A stretch of 64,000 nucleotides of DNA from Orthonyx spaldingii (taxonomy: Eukaryota; Chordata; Aves; Passeriformes; Orthonychidae). The notes under the pieces were generated by a model. It did not search any database. It was given only the letters and a program-made list of their open reading frames with translations, and was not told the origin of the DNA. The stretch covers positions 837,467 through 901,466 of the forward strand of contig VZTJ01004171.1 in NCBI GenBank assembly GCA_013397795.1, in the 5' to 3' direction. Positions 1-13,700 of this stretch are shown one piece after another (position 1 is the first letter of the stretch; each line of letters begins with the position of its first letter). Both the position numbers and the translations under genes were made by a program.

Positions 1-3000
1 TGTAAGATAATTAGAATAAAGAAGCAGTGTAATTGAAACAAAAAAAGTGGTGTGATGCTTATATGATTAAATAAGGCTATATGATTTGGAGTTAATCCAT
101 TCTCCCTAGAACACTTTTTCAAAGCTAATACGTGAATTTACATGTACAAAAGTTTATTTCTCCTTATATGATCAGTGGATTCTGGTGGTTTCATTCGATT
201 GTTAGCTTTATAAGTGAGAATTCAGGGTATTTAAATAAAAGATGGCATTTTATCTGGAGAAGAATGATTTTACTTTAAAGATTAACCTGAAACACTTTTC
301 TACTCTTTCATTTTCATGGACGGGTCAGAGAGTCAGGCTCATTTGTAAAATAATCCTGGACAAAAGAGGAATCCCAGTGGTTTAATTCAGTCTTTCCTTA
401 ACATCACTGGTAGTTGGACCAAGCCCTGTCCTAGCTGAGCCATGGAAGCAGACCCTCACATTCTTGTCCCTCAAACAAAACCTTCATACAAGAGAATCAG
501 CATTAGAGTATCACTGCAATGACTTGAGCACAGAGAAATCCTGGATGCAGCTGGAATTATGTATGAGCAAAAAAATACAATATAAATCAGTGACTGTTGT
601 GCAAAGCACCTACAGGGACTTGCCTTTCCCTCAATGTTGTTTATGTCATTCATGCAGTGATATTCATTAAATGTTCTGAAGGCTATGAAAGGGCCAAAAT
701 TTTTCCTGTTCTTTTATCTTGCTTTCACATGATTAATTACTGCCTACCTGTTAGAGTGTTGGAGTGGCAGCAGCTCCCAAGGGAAGCTGACCTCAACTGG
801 TTGAGCAAGCACTTTCCCAGACTGTAGCAAAGTGGAAGCAAATTTTGTCTACAGCAAAAGTGCTTTCTGACATACCAGCCACTTTCAGACTGAAGAATTT
901 TGCCTGCTTCCTCCTCCTGTGAAGGGTCAGGCTGACCCTTCAGAAAATGTGGGTGGTAATTAAGGAAAAACCTAAGCAGAAATGGTCCTATGCTGACTTA
1001 ATGCCACTCCACTCAGGAAACCTTGTAGCCACCCAGCTGCAGCGCTGGCTCTCTGAGGATGTGAGGGATAACCTGACCTGTAATCTCCACCTCACTGCAC
1101 TGCTGCAGTCTGCAGGGCTGGATGGCACTGGGCAGCCATGGTGCACAGGTCACACAAGTGTGGCTGTCCCTGGACATCACCTCAAAGGCTTCTCTCTGCA
1201 AGGCAGAAGAGGCTGCCTAGACTCCGATTTCTCCTTATGGGCTCAGCTGCCTGGTCCAACATGGGAGAGGAATGCAGTAAGGGCAGTAAAGCTGACATGG
1301 CAGTATTGCTAATAATATCTGAACATGTGTGTATGATTGTCGAGAGAAAAAAGAGAGAGAGCCTTTGGAGGCCAGAAACACTTTACAGGTACTGCTAATG
1401 TCCTTCAGAATTACACAGTAATCACAGTACCTTTTTTATTGCTTTGAAAATATTTATCTTAATGCTACTAATTCTTACATAATGATTTTTTAATTGAAAA
1501 TGTATTTGTCTAAGTAAAAATCAAGACCATGTATTAGTAAACACTAAGACTACTCAACTTTTAATTACAATACTGCATTGATTAAATTAACTCATTGATT
1601 TTTTTTCTCAGTGTTTGTATCTAGAATCTCGGCCCTCTTTGTTGTTTGACAATTTTTTGACAATATTTTTTGACAATTACTAAACCATATATGTGTATAT
1701 ATATGCATGTAATTTTACATGTAACAATTAATTGATTAGAATTGCTGAAATTAACAACCTACAGTGATGGCCCACACAAAGGACACAAACATCAGTTCCA
1801 CATCCTAAAAGCAGTCACTTAACACGATAAACAAAGAACAGATCAACTGCTGACCAAATTAAGCACCTCAGAATGACCAGGGCAGACAAACCAGTGACAT
1901 AAGCCGTCCCTAATGCAGCCTTGGAAGAAGTCAGACAAGCCAGAGCAAAAGCCACTCCTTTGAAACATTTTATGAATATCAACATTCCATATCCCTAAGA
2001 AAAAGAAACAAACAAGAAGACAGCAACAACTGGCTGAACACTGTGTTTTCTAGAAGCAGCTTAATTATATCAGCTTTGGATCAATGTCATGAATAACAAC
2101 ACTGACAGCATCAATCTGTACTAGAGTTTCTTTTGTGCATTTTACATCAAGAATAAGATTTCTAACATTAACCTTAGTGAGAGTTTGCTGCTGAAATCCA
2201 TCTTCCCAGTTAAAAAAATGTGAAGTAGAGTGTGAGAAGAGGAAAATAAAATGCTTATCATACCCTCATGTTTCTCCTGGTGGAGAAACACATTACAGAC
2301 CCCAGTGGCAGGCAATTTCTGCCTGAGGACTTTTACTGACAGCCAGTGCATTTATTGATTACCACCATGTGAAGCCCAACAAAAGGTCTGATAACAGACT
2401 ACTCAACATGTAGCCTGGGGGTCTATCTGGATGCTTAAAAATCTAGTACAGGAGTTTGGAAAGGATATATCAGGGCTCTTGGCTGCTTCTGGTGCCATGG
2501 GACCACGTTCTGCCATGGTGGCAATGCCTGGCCCTGCCTGCCCCTTCCCGGCTTGACCGTATTGCTGCCCTCACCTCCCAGCTTACCTTCCCCTGGGGAG
2601 GAGCCCGGCTCTTGCTGCTCCCCTACAGAGTCGTGTAGGAGATGATTTTAAAACATCCCTTTTAAATGTCAAAGCACTTTCCCCAACTGAACATATGACA
2701 TGGTAATGAGTTATTTCTTGGCCCTTGGTTCAAGGCCAGACAGTACATTTTATGCTCAGTGTGGGAAAAGGAGCGAGAATTCTTTTTCCTGCCTTTTTTC
2801 CATTCTGTTTTGTTCTGTAAGCAAAGCAATTACAGTCATGCACCAAAAAAGACTCTCCAGCTGTGGAAAATCCCACAGGAGAAATTTTGAGAAAAAAATT
2901 GCCTCTAGAGTATTCTGCTAGATGGTTGATCTCTGTTTAGTGCACTGCCAATTCAGATAACTGACCCTCTGTGAAAGGCACTACAGCACTCAACTTCAGA

Positions 3001-4917
3001 TGTGACAGCTGGAAGGATATAACAACATTTGTGACATTCACATGCCATCAAACAACTGACCCTCAGGAATCTCACCTGTCCCTGTGTCTCCAGTGGAAAT
3101 GTGATACCCAGCCTGGCCGCTCCTCAAAGTGTATCTCAAGGCAGTTCAAATACAGGAGGAAAAAACACATGTTGCTAAAATGTTTAAAAAGTCCTGAAGA
3201 TATTTCTAAGAAATCTAATAAATGCTCAAGATGTGTTAGGCTTCTGAGAGCAGCTAACCATATCCAGGTGAAATAGAACTGCAGCTACTAGAATATTATG
3301 ACTGTGTGATTTACAAAATGATTTCTGGAATGTCCTAGCATTGTGCTCAATATTGATTCACTTTCTATGTCCTGGCCAAAGAACAGTTTTCAGAGCAACA
3401 TGTGATGCACTCCTCTGAAGACTTCCTATCATGGGACCAGGTCAACGCTTAATTAGGATGTTTTCAGTAGGATTTGCCCACAGCCTCTGTCAAAATATCT
3501 CAGCACTGCTCTCAAGAATGATTACAGATATTGAGAGGTTTTTCATGCAGATATAGATATATACACAGATACATCATCCAAATTTCTAGTGCTTTAATCT
3601 TTGGTATAGATTGCAACACCTTGTGATAGTATTAGATAGAAGTACTTTGCTACTCGACTCTTCACCTTATACTTGCACCCATGCCCTAATTCATGGGACC
3701 TGCCATGGACAGCATTTAAGAATTTCAAACCATTCAACAACTTCTAGCAGCTTCCATCCCTTCCACAAGCCCAATTTCACAGAATCAGGTTTTCTTCTTC
3801 CTCTCCAACCGTGCAATTCACACACACTCCTGGACTAGCCTTCCCTCAAAACCTCCTGATGTGAAGGCTGGATTCAGTCCAGAAGCAACAGGACAAGAGA
3901 GAGTTACTGACCAAAGTGCAATCTTACTCCAAGTTTTCTACATCCCTTAAGTCCACACTGAATCTGTATGTCCTCTTATTCAGTAAAGCACAGTGCTAGA
4001 GGCAGTGGGATACCAGTAACAGGAGAGGAGAGGCAGGGATGGGCAATGGCACAACCAGGACTGATGCAATGAAGTGTCCTAGCTCCCACCTCTCCTTTCT
4101 GGCTCCAGACACAGCTTCAAAACCTCTGAGGCAGCAGGAAAAATTAAGTCCAGCAGTAATTTGCAAGGGAAATACAATTAGTGCATTAAGATTATTTCAT
4201 TAAATAATCTCTTTTGCTCCATCACAATAGTGCCTTCCCTGACTACTGCTTAAAAGGACTTTAAATTCCACAGGGGACAGGCTGAAAAACACCTCTAAGC
4301 ATTACTCGATGACTGATTTTCTGCACAGAAGCTCTGTTGGAGTCCTGTGCCTTTGAGTAAAGCATGTGCACCACTACTACACTCTTAACCTTTCAGATAT
4401 GGTTTGGAGAAAGAAGGGCTGCCACTAGGATGTTGGCTATCCAAGCACTTTTGTGCATCCCAGGGATACAGAGGACATTTTTCGTTGGTTTTTTCTCCTT
4501 TTGGTTTTTTCCCAAACCAAATTCTAGATTATTTTTAACTCCTTTATTTTGAGCTGGCAGTAAGCACTCTTTAGTTTACCTGACTTTGACATCTACTGCC
4601 TAAGTCCATATCATTTATTAAGAGCAACAAAAGGCTAAGGTAACCCCAGAGGCTAAGACAATTAACAAAGAAAATATTGCATCAAATCTGTGTTGTCTTG
4701 CACAACAATCTTGCACATCAAATCTGTGTTGTCTTAAGGTAAGTTTGTTCCTGAGTTCACTCCACAGTTACACCACTGACTTTCTAGAAGCAGTATTGAT
4801 TTCAAAGAATTAAAATATGTCTAGTGGAAAGAAAGCTTCAAACTTTGTATGGGAATTCCAAACATTTTAAGGGAATGTTTCAAGAAGTGACTATGTTCTT
4901 ACAGAGAACATAATTCC
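1..4917. other. Gene-poor intergenic DNA
   Basis: No conserved protein, splice-bounded exon or RNA gene was recognised on either strand. The longest open frame is 121 codons (947-1312, plus); its translation has no domain I know and fits a chance frame. The DNA is AT-rich single-copy-looking sequence. It sits far downstream of RBM46, in the position of the large interval that lies between RBM46 and NPY2R in mammals. Confidence 0.6.
4680..4737. repeat. Short direct duplication
   Basis: The 20-base unit catcaaatctgtgttgtctt occurs twice, with the copies starting 38 bases apart. The copies look identical, which suggests a recent local duplication. No function is implied. Confidence 0.8.
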
Positions 4918-5446
4918 ACTCTAGTGAGATCCCACCTGCAGTGCTGCACCCAGCTCTAGGGTCCCCAGCACAGGAAGGACATCAACCTGTTGGAGCAAGT
5001 CCAGAGGAGGCCACCAATTTGGTTAGAGGTATGGAGCACCTCTCCTACCAGGAAAGGCTGAGAGAATTGGGATTGTTCAACCTGGAAAAGAGGAGACTTG
5101 GGGTGATCTAATTGCAGCCTTCCAGCACATGAAGGGAGCCTACAAGAAAGATGGAGAGAGACTGTTTACAAGGGCATGTAGTGACAGAACACGGGGGAAT
5201 GGCTTTAAACTGAAAGAGGGTAGGTTTAGATTACATATTGGGAAGAAATTCTTTACTGTGGGGGTGGTAAGATATTAGAACAGGTTGCCCAGAGAGAGAA
5301 GTTGTGGATGGCCCATTCCTGGCAGTGTTCAAGGTCAGGTTGGTTGGGGCTCTGAGCAACCTGGTGTCCTTGCCTATGGCCAGGGGTTTGGAACTAGAGG
5401 ACCTTTGAGGTCCATTCCAACCCAAACCATTCTATGATTCTATGAT
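4918..5446 (+). mobile_element. CR1 LINE, 5'-truncated 3' end
   Basis: This is the 3' terminal part of a chicken-repeat-1 type LINE in plus orientation. Recognisable landmarks are the 'ccagaggaggcca' block, 'ggagcacctctcctac', 'aggctgagagaattggg', 'gggaagaaattcttta', 'caggttgcccagagag', and the ending 'cattctatgattctatga', which is the typical CR1 3' tail repeat. Only about 0.5 kb remains, so the reverse transcriptase region is gone, as is usual for dead-on-arrival CR1 insertions. The left boundary is approximate. Confidence 0.92.
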
Positions 5447-8354
5447 AATGGCTTTCTTTACACTACAGGTACCAAAAACATGATTATTTTTGTGTTGAAA
5501 ATTCTTTTTCACAGTGATGTTAGAAGAATCATGGCAGAAGCTATTTGAGGAAGTTCATTTGCAGATACTATCATTATAGATACCAGTTCAGCTGTCCTTT
5601 ATAGGATGCTACATGCTAACTTTTCTGGGGACTGGCATTTGAATTTGAGTTTTCTTCAGCAGCACTGCAAGTTTTGACATGGCTTTTTGAGTGATCAGTT
5701 TATTTCATAAGAACTTTCGAAGCAAGATCTATTAAATCAGCTACTCAGACTTATTATAGCTACCTACCATCTCTTCTTCTGATGAAACACTGAAACAGAT
5801 GCGCTTTAGAGGAGAAAAAAGGAATTCCAGCAGAAAGAACACAAAAGAAGAAGACAAGCTCTCCTTACATACAGCCATCTGTGATTGGCATAAAACCTTA
5901 GTATTTAGTATATTTAATACAGTTGTATTTTTACTTAGAGCATATGCTTATGTTTATGTTTACTTAGACATTAGTAATTTTAAACCATATCCTTATTTAA
6001 TCATTATTTAGCATATTTATTTAGTATAAGACACAAAACCTTAGTATTTCTGAGCTACAATGAAAACCATGCCACTTTATTACATATTTCCCATCAAAAT
6101 TAAAGTAAAACATGAGTAACCTTCCTGCAAACTAATGCCAAAGAATCTATCTATCCATCCATCCATCCATCCATCCATCCATCCATCCATCCATAGGTCT
6201 CTGAGTGAGTTAGCCCTTTCACTGCTCTCATGTCACAAATCCATTGCCTCAGTCAGATGAACTAAATGAGAGGTAGTGATACAACCTGCAGGGCAAAGAA
6301 CATGAATTCCCCACACACCTGTTTATGACTTACAACAATGACTGTAGGAATTCACCCATTCTTACCCTACAAAAGTTTGAGATTCAGAAGAGGGATAGGA
6401 AAAGAGAGTAAGGAGCAGGTTGCATGCCTTGCACACACTGCTGGGTACAGGAGCATACTCAAGCAGTTACCAGAGAACTATTAGAGCACAGTAAATCCAC
6501 GTTTTTGCTTGGTTTACGATTAGTGATCACGTAAGACCTGTTGCTAAAACAAAGAAATTATTTGCAGTGAGTGGGAGGCAAACAAAGGGGATTGGGCCTT
6601 GCCTATACCTTGGACTATGACTCTAAAGCCCTTTCCTTTCTTACAGAATATCATATCAAAAGGCTTTCTGCAAGACAAGAAGTTTCTAAGAGTTAACTTC
6701 TGTGGAATTAAAAAATGCTAGAAATAAAATCCTTTTACCAAAGATGGAGACCACTTTTCAAGGCAACTTTGATTAATGACTTGTTTCAATCAAATATTTA
6801 GGTCATTCTTGTCTAAACTGCATAAAGATAGAAAAAGACTTATTAAAAGAGCTCTCAGTGTTTCTTGGCAACACATTGTCTGGTTTGTCAGAGTGAAATG
6901 CATTTTCATAGGACCTCTGATGGAGCTTAGCAGGAAGGTAATACACACAAAAGTAATTTGACTTGGCAGTCTGATCTAAATGGTTGCAGAGTGATGAATG
7001 ATAACACTACATTTTCATATTTATATTATTTGTGTAGTACCTTTTAAAAATAGTAGCACTTCTAGATGTTCTGCAACAGAACCCTAAGAACTAACAGTAC
7101 TCCCAGAAAGGCAATCCAGTGCTGTACCAAAATAGTCGACAGGGACTTAGACCTGAGAGAAGTAAACCTTCCCAACAGGCTGCAAGTTACTCTTGGCTTT
7201 TTAATTTCATGAAATTCTGGGAGACTACAGGACACAAATGTATGCTTCTTCTGTATTTCTTCCTCCCAGTTCTTGAATGAATAAATTGCAAACAATCTTC
7301 CAGATGCTACAAACACAAGAGTTCACTGCCCTTCCCATGCTAATGATACGATAGTTGCATGGTGTGGTATGACAAGGAACACAACGTGTGATCACGGCCA
7401 TAAACACTGTGTGAGCACAGACACAACTCTATATACAGTCACAGCAGCAAATATTTGAAAATTAATCATTAATTATATAGTATGTACTCCAAATAAGTCA
7501 CTTTCAGATATTTGAATATAAATATCCATAAATGCCATAAAAATGGAGTTAAAAGGCTTTATGATCTCCCACATGTATTAGTAGCTCATTCCGAGAGCAC
7601 AAGACTTTGAAAGAAATCAAACCTTTCATTACAGAGGGGAATTCAGCACTAAATGGTCCCTAGGTCTCCCCCAGCAATGGACCTTAACAAACAGACATCA
7701 CACAGTAGGTGTAGAGACAACAACAAAAACTATACCTTAACATCAGTTTTTCAGAATTTTTAAGTTGTGGCTGGAGATGTCAACCAAATGCAACCTCTGT
7801 TGAAGACTTCCTCTCATTTGATTTTAGGACTTTACTTTTTAGCTCAGCTAGGCAGTTCTACCAATAAAAAGCCAAAACCTACAAGCAGCTTCTCTGGTCA
7901 CTGAAATTTTGGGGTCAGTGTCTTTGCCTCAGATGAGTCACTCCAGGGAGGAATTGTCTCCTTGCACACCAGAAAGTGTCTTCCCGGTAAAAACAACTGA
8001 TCTGCCAAAGCTTTTTGTATTCTTAACCCATCAGCAGGTTTTTCAGAGGAGATGTTGGACCCCCTGGATTCCAGCAAACCCTCCTGTGTAATTTTATCTG
8101 CATGCACACAGTGCAAGAGTGCAGCCCAGATGTGGGTTGGCAGCAGGCACCACGGTGTGATGCACAATGCTGCAATTCCTTGTTGTAATGCATTTGAACA
8201 CTGACAGTGTGCCCCAGCTAAAACCACCTTTAGTTATGCTTATCAGAGCCCTCAAGAATTCATCAAGGCCACTGAAATGTAAGCTGCACTAAATTGGGAA
8301 AGGAAAAGCTGGAAAACAGAATACCAAGGCAGCAAGAAATAGATAAAGAAAGAC
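5447..8354. other. Gene-poor intergenic DNA
   Basis: AT-rich sequence with no recognised gene. It contains one microsatellite (listed separately). Open frames of 60-109 codons are present but have no recognisable domains or exon-like borders. Confidence 0.55.
6146..6194. repeat. (CATC)n microsatellite
   Basis: An uninterrupted tetranucleotide array of about ten ATCC/CATC units, preceded by two diverged tcta units. Its length is likely to vary between individuals. Confidence 0.97.
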
Positions 8355-8554
8355 TGTGCTGCACTAAATCAAGAACCAATTATATTTTCTGAAAAGTGCA
8401 TGCAAAGCGCATGGACAAGCTAGAGGGACCAATCATGTAATGTGTGATCGCGTGTACAGCAGTTGTAAAAGTATAAATAAGAGTGTTTTGTAAACAATAA
8501 ATGGCTTCTGCGAAATCATATTGATTCGTTGTTCAGAAGTCCTGAGCTCCTGCA
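8355..8554 (+). mobile_element. LTR-like segment, plus orientation
   Basis: The segment has the layout of a retroviral LTR: a TATA-like box (tataaataagag, about 8470-8483), then a poly(A) signal (aataaatggcttct, about 8497) roughly 25 bases on, followed by a short U5-like stretch running to about 8554. No gag, pol or env coding sequence is attached, so it would be a solo LTR or fragment. The ends are estimated and no target-site duplication was confirmed. Assignment to a family needs a repeat-library comparison. Confidence 0.55.
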
Positions 8555-8555
8555 A

Positions 8556-8848
8556 TTCCTCAGCAGAGCCCTGGCTCAGGGGAATGATTTTGGGCTCCCA
8601 GGGCAAACTGAAAGCAGACAAAAATTCATTTGGGGTCAAACCCAATGTTTTCCTTATCAATATTTTGATGGGTTTTTTCCCCTTCTTAAACACCTCATCT
8701 CAGAGGCCCATCATCACTAATGGGCTTGGCCTTGGCCAGCCAACTCTGTCTTGGAGTTGGCTGCTCCATTGGACATAGGAGTAGCTTCTAGCAGTGTCCC
8801 ACAGAAACCACCTCTTTAGCCCCTGCCAACCACCAAAACCTTGTCACA
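8556..8848 (-). mobile_element. ERVL-like solo LTR, minus orientation
   Basis: Read on the minus strand from 8848, the sequence begins TGTGACAAGGTTTTGGTGG and continues through 'ctatgtccaatggagc', 'ggccaaggccaagccc' and 'gtttaagaaggggaaaaaa'. This series of landmarks is familiar to me from solo LTRs of endogenous retroviruses in songbird genomes; that is recall, not a search. The TG 5' end is clear; the inner 3' end is uncertain because it abuts the opposite-facing LTR-like segment to its left. No coding region remains. Confidence 0.62.
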
Positions 8849-10436
8849 CAAACACAACACAGATAAATAAACTTTACATCTGACACCTTTTCACCAAACT
8901 TGTGAAAACTAGTCCAACTTGTGTGCTAATGCTGATTTTCTATAAACACATTTAAAATTTTAATCTTTTAGGTTTAGGATTTTTCCACTATGTCAAAGAA
9001 GATGTTAATGCTTTCTCCCCCAGAGAAACCAAAATATAGTTTGTGTATTATTTAAATTAATAACAAATTACATAACTGGTAGAAATAGTTTTGTGTTAAA
9101 GTTTGGGAAGGAAGGAGGAAATACTGATACCTCAGGGGAAATGCAAATAAAAAAATGTAATTAGTCATATTCATTTCTAGCCAAAATATTAAATTTTGTA
9201 TCTACACACTTATTAAAAGTTTTACTAAGTGACAACAACTAGCAAAGACTTTCTAATTGTAACCAAGATATAGCAATAACAAAGTTTGGCTGTCACACAT
9301 CTTATATCAGGCAGTGCATTTTCTGGAGTGCCGAGGAGACTTTGTGATGGGTCTCAAGTCAGGTCTCAGGAGATGAAGTACCTTTTGAAAATCCAGGATC
9401 CCTTCTTGAGTCACCCTGTTCTCCAGCGTTAGTCTGACTGACTTGTGATGTCTGATGTGGGTGTGTGGTCAACTCACAGCAAGGAAACAGAGGCTCTGTC
9501 TTAAAAAAAGAAAAAGGGAATATTGTTCAAAACTGGCTTTTTTCAGTGAAGATGCACAGCAGTCTATGTCTGACTTCTGTTTATACTCAGTGCTACTCAT
9601 CACTTCTCCAAAAATTTAATTTCACCTGAATGTAAGAAACCATTGCTGAAGTAAACCTTGCTGGCCACCACAGACAGTTTTCAGATATCTCCCACTAGTG
9701 ATGGTACCAAAGTGCAGCTTGGCTCTGCTTCAGAGCTGATCTCCTGAAGCGGAGCTTTCACACCTCCTGCACACTGTTCTGCTCCTCTGCAGACCGCAGC
9801 AGCCAACATGTGCTCATGGCCTGGCTGCATGGTGCACCTGGCACTTTTTTCTCATGCTGATGATCTTTCAGTCACTGTGTAGAGCTACTGAAACCTCTGC
9901 AGCCACCAGCAGAGGTGTGACAGTCCTGGACACATCCTGGAGATGTTTCTCAGTCTGTGGGGAGAGCTAGGAGTGTTTGTGGCAGAGCTTACACTCACAG
10001 AACATTTTCAGACTTAATTTCTTTCTGAATTTTGCACTGATAGATTTATCAATTTTCATGTATCCTATTAGATTAAGACCTAGTCTTAAGGAAATGTTTT
10101 CCTCTGTGACAAATGTCGTGAAGATAAACTCCCTGTAGGAATACTGGTAGGCATGATCTGCACAGCAAAAGATCTTTAGGTCTTCCTTATTCGAAGACTA
10201 CAGGTCCAGTTACCTGCTGAGTCTTCATCAGACCTGGGTGGTACCATTACAGACTTTTTTCTTTTTTGGAAGCACGTGTTGATACACCTTACCAGCTTCA
10301 TTTTTCTTCCTATACTTCTTTTACAGGCTTTTTTTCAAACTGAAGCAAATGCACTGAATGCAAAGGCAACCTGTGTAATTGTAATTACTATTTTTAGCTG
10401 TACTATGAAGAAATATACACTTTCAGTGTTGTCATC
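8849..10436. other. Gene-poor intergenic DNA
   Basis: No recognised gene, RNA or repeat. Open frames are all short (under 60 codons except at the right edge). Confidence 0.55.
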
Positions 10437-10735
10437 TGTCGTGGGTTTACCCAGGAAGGGTCAGTCTTTCAAGTGACTTATGGTGCAGGAAGCAGTGCAC
10501 CTTGCTTCCTGGGAAACAGAGCCAGTGACCAACTAGTTTTGAGTATTGATGGGTGTATAATCCAATTAAAAGTTGTTCCGCCTCCAGGGAAAAAACCATA
10601 TTTAAGAGAGATACACCTGAAAAAAACCCTCTTTTCCTGTCCTGTTGCTGCGAGAGAAGCAAGTCCTGTGCTTTTCTCTCTAGTAAGGCTGGGCCCTTGC
10701 CCTTTCCCCCCCNTAGTAAGTGTACTAGCGTTTAA
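10437..10735 (+). mobile_element. Probable LTR fragment
   Basis: The segment starts TGTCGTGGGTTTACCCAGG, a TG-initiated opening like those of avian endogenous retrovirus LTRs. It has a TATA-like catatttaagag about 160 bases in and then a pyrimidine- and C-rich stretch. An N at 10713 follows a run of C, so the right end is poorly resolved. No viral coding sequence is attached. The call rests on general LTR layout and remembered similarity, and the 3' end is not defined. Confidence 0.5.
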
Positions 10736-13700
10736 CCAAAAAACTCAAATGAACGAACTCAAACCACTACACGAAATTAATGTTTCTGCCCAGTTTCAAA
10801 CCAAACTAATACATCATCAATATTAAAAATATACATATGAGTCTCTATTGGAAAGAAATCAAATATGAATATATTGATGGTGTACTTCAGGGCTAAACAT
10901 CAAGATGTGTAAGACTAGTTCAGGCATTCAGAAACTGATGCATTGTTTCATCTTTATTTTTCAGAGATAAAACTTAAAAACCCAGCCTTAATAAATACAA
11001 AATAACGACTGCCCCTCCAGAATTTCTTGACAAGTTCTTGTACCGAATAATCAGATTGAATTTGTCTGTTTGAAGAAAGTAAAATTCCCCACATGTGAGC
11101 AGAAGCTTAGGGGGGTTTCTAGTCAGTATTACAGAATTTCCAAACAAGCTACCAAGAATAGCTATCCTTGCTAAATAACTCTCCAGCTTTTCCATGAACT
11201 TGGACCAAATCCACAGTTAATAGTCACTCTTTTCCCCAACCCATACCTCTGGGCAGCAGTACTAAAATGTACAATTTTGAGCTAACTCTGCTATAGGATT
11301 TTGAGAAGAAAAGTTATTTTTTTCCTTCCTTTGGCAGGTTATTTTAAGGTGTCAATTCAAATTTTTGGCGCTACATCAAATCTTTCTGCAGAAAAGCTGT
11401 TTCTGTTCTCCACAGGGCTGTTAAATGTAGAAGTAATATGCTTCGTTCTCCACCAATTGTAATTTTTCCATTATCCTATTACTATAATTTTCCACCATGC
11501 GCTTGACAGCCTTTCTGACTCTGGTTTACCAGAAGAAAAGGGGTTTATTTTATTCATTTCTTTTGTCTTGATAACTTTTTCACCACGGAGGAGGTGGCAC
11601 CTTTGGTACACACAGGTTGCTTTGCAGCAGAAAAGAGGAGTAGTAGCTGTGGCTGCACAGGGAACACATATATAGTTCACAGCTCTATATTTCATGGGAA
11701 GAATAAATCTAATAACTGCAGCAATTACAATAATGGCAATGATGTGTGCAGTGGCATTTTACAATGCAGGAAGGTTTTCAGATCAACATCGACTCCAAAC
11801 ACCCTTGTGTGACAAAAAACGCCCCTGAATGGTCTCTGTCTGAAAAGTCCCATGAAGATGAATAAGGACCCGTATTTTTTTTCACAAAGGCTGCCATCTT
11901 ACTGCAACAAATCCCTCCATCAGCATGTCTTTCTGGACAGTAAGGTGCTGCTAAATGGCAGCCGCACTTCATAAGCTCAGAAAACTGAGAGTATTGGGTA
12001 ATGTATCAATATAAAGCAATTCACTAGGACAATGCACAATGCAACAAATCTGTTCTCCCAATTTTAGATGCTTCATTTCTCCTTAGCACCTTACCTCAGG
12101 GTCTGAACTGCAGTGGCACTTCAGGTAATCCCAGTTGGAGCAAGGCAGTCAGGGAAAGTAAAGGCTTCTGGCCTGAGCTGCACAGGATTCAGGCTGTGTT
12201 GAGCAATATTTCCTCTGCAGTAGAAGTTATTGTGTCAGCTCAGGACACTGAGAAAGCAAAACATTTAGAAATGGGATATCAACTTACCATCATAATTGTT
12301 TGGGAGGAGAGAGACAACTGCTGTGCTTTTTCTACTTAGCCAGGAATGAACCTGCCATTTCGGATTTTAAAACCAATTAATCATGGCTCCAATCAGTTTT
12401 GATCAGTAAGCAAATGTTTCATTCCGTTCCATCCCTTGCATAACTTGATTAAAAGCAGGAGTCAGCTTTTTAAGATTTGTTGGTTGGATGTTTGGTTTTG
12501 AGAGCTATTGCCTTCCAGAAACAGCTGTTTTAGATGTCAATGTGTGCTGGCAAAGGTGAGCACAGCAGAACTCCCAGGCAGTGAACTGTGCTGGGGAGGT
12601 GGCTGCTCTCCTCATGGAGCACAAGACCATTCTACCACTGTTTCCTTCAGCTTTCCAGTCTTAGAGAAAGCTTCAAACTGCTGTCCTAAAAGAGGGGATC
12701 TCTCGTCAGAAGGCATTGAGAGATTACAGGAGAGACTGGACTTTCAGCAAGGCAGCTTGAAGGATATTTGCTGAACTTCCCACAATCAGGAGCTCACAGC
12801 TAGTCTTGTGCAAGGAAAAGGTTTTAATGTGTTTTCTTACCCCTGCAACAGGATTCAGAGCAGCTGGTACGATTAAACACTTACCATTCCTTTCCTGCTG
12901 CACCAACACTTTTTGCCATCTGTATCTTAACAGCCTTAGCTTTATAACATTCAGTGTTATAATTGTCTCTGGGAGCTGAAAGATGACTGAAATATAAGCC
13001 TTTATAAAATGAGCATTTTCCAAATCACTGTGCCATGAAACAGTCACTTAAGCTAACTGGGACAAAAAAAGATACCAGTTCAGAAGTTCAGGTGAACTTG
13101 AAAACTAAAGAGAAAAGAAGATCACACAATTAAGTTGCAAACATCTCATTCTGTTCTGTTGAATCAGTACTTCAGTGGGACAAAAGGCTCAAAACTGTGC
13201 TAGAAAGGCCCAGAAGAAACCCAAATCTATTCCAGACACAGTTTATATCCATACTAAGCCTGACGAGAGCTTGCCTGAGCAATTAGTGCAGGTCCTTATT
13301 AAGCAGGCAGCTGCCTTGTATGTCCTAGAACAATGAAAGCCTCTTAGCCCACCTTGAACATCAGGTGTCAGTGGAAATAGCTGCATGGACAGCCCAACAG
13401 CTCCACACAGACTTGCAGGGTGAATGGAAATACTCAATTTCACTTGCATTTGCAGCACAGCACTGCTGATTTTAAGTCAGTCCCCAACTCTTAAGGTCTT
13501 GAAATAACCCTGCAAAACTGTGGGGTAGTTATTAACACTGCTGGGAGAAGTAATGCTGTCAGAACTACTCAACAGGTTCATCTGTTCTTTTCTTGATCTT
13601 CTTCCTGCTTTAAGAAGGCTGATGACAAACAGAGGATGATACTCTTCTGCCTACTGAGAGATTCTGTGTATTGAAGCTGCAACTGAATTATCTGTGAAGC

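Noticed and set aside
947..1312. A 121-codon plus-strand open frame.
   Set aside because: Translation resembles no family, the flanks are unlike exon borders, and it lies in a gene-poor region.
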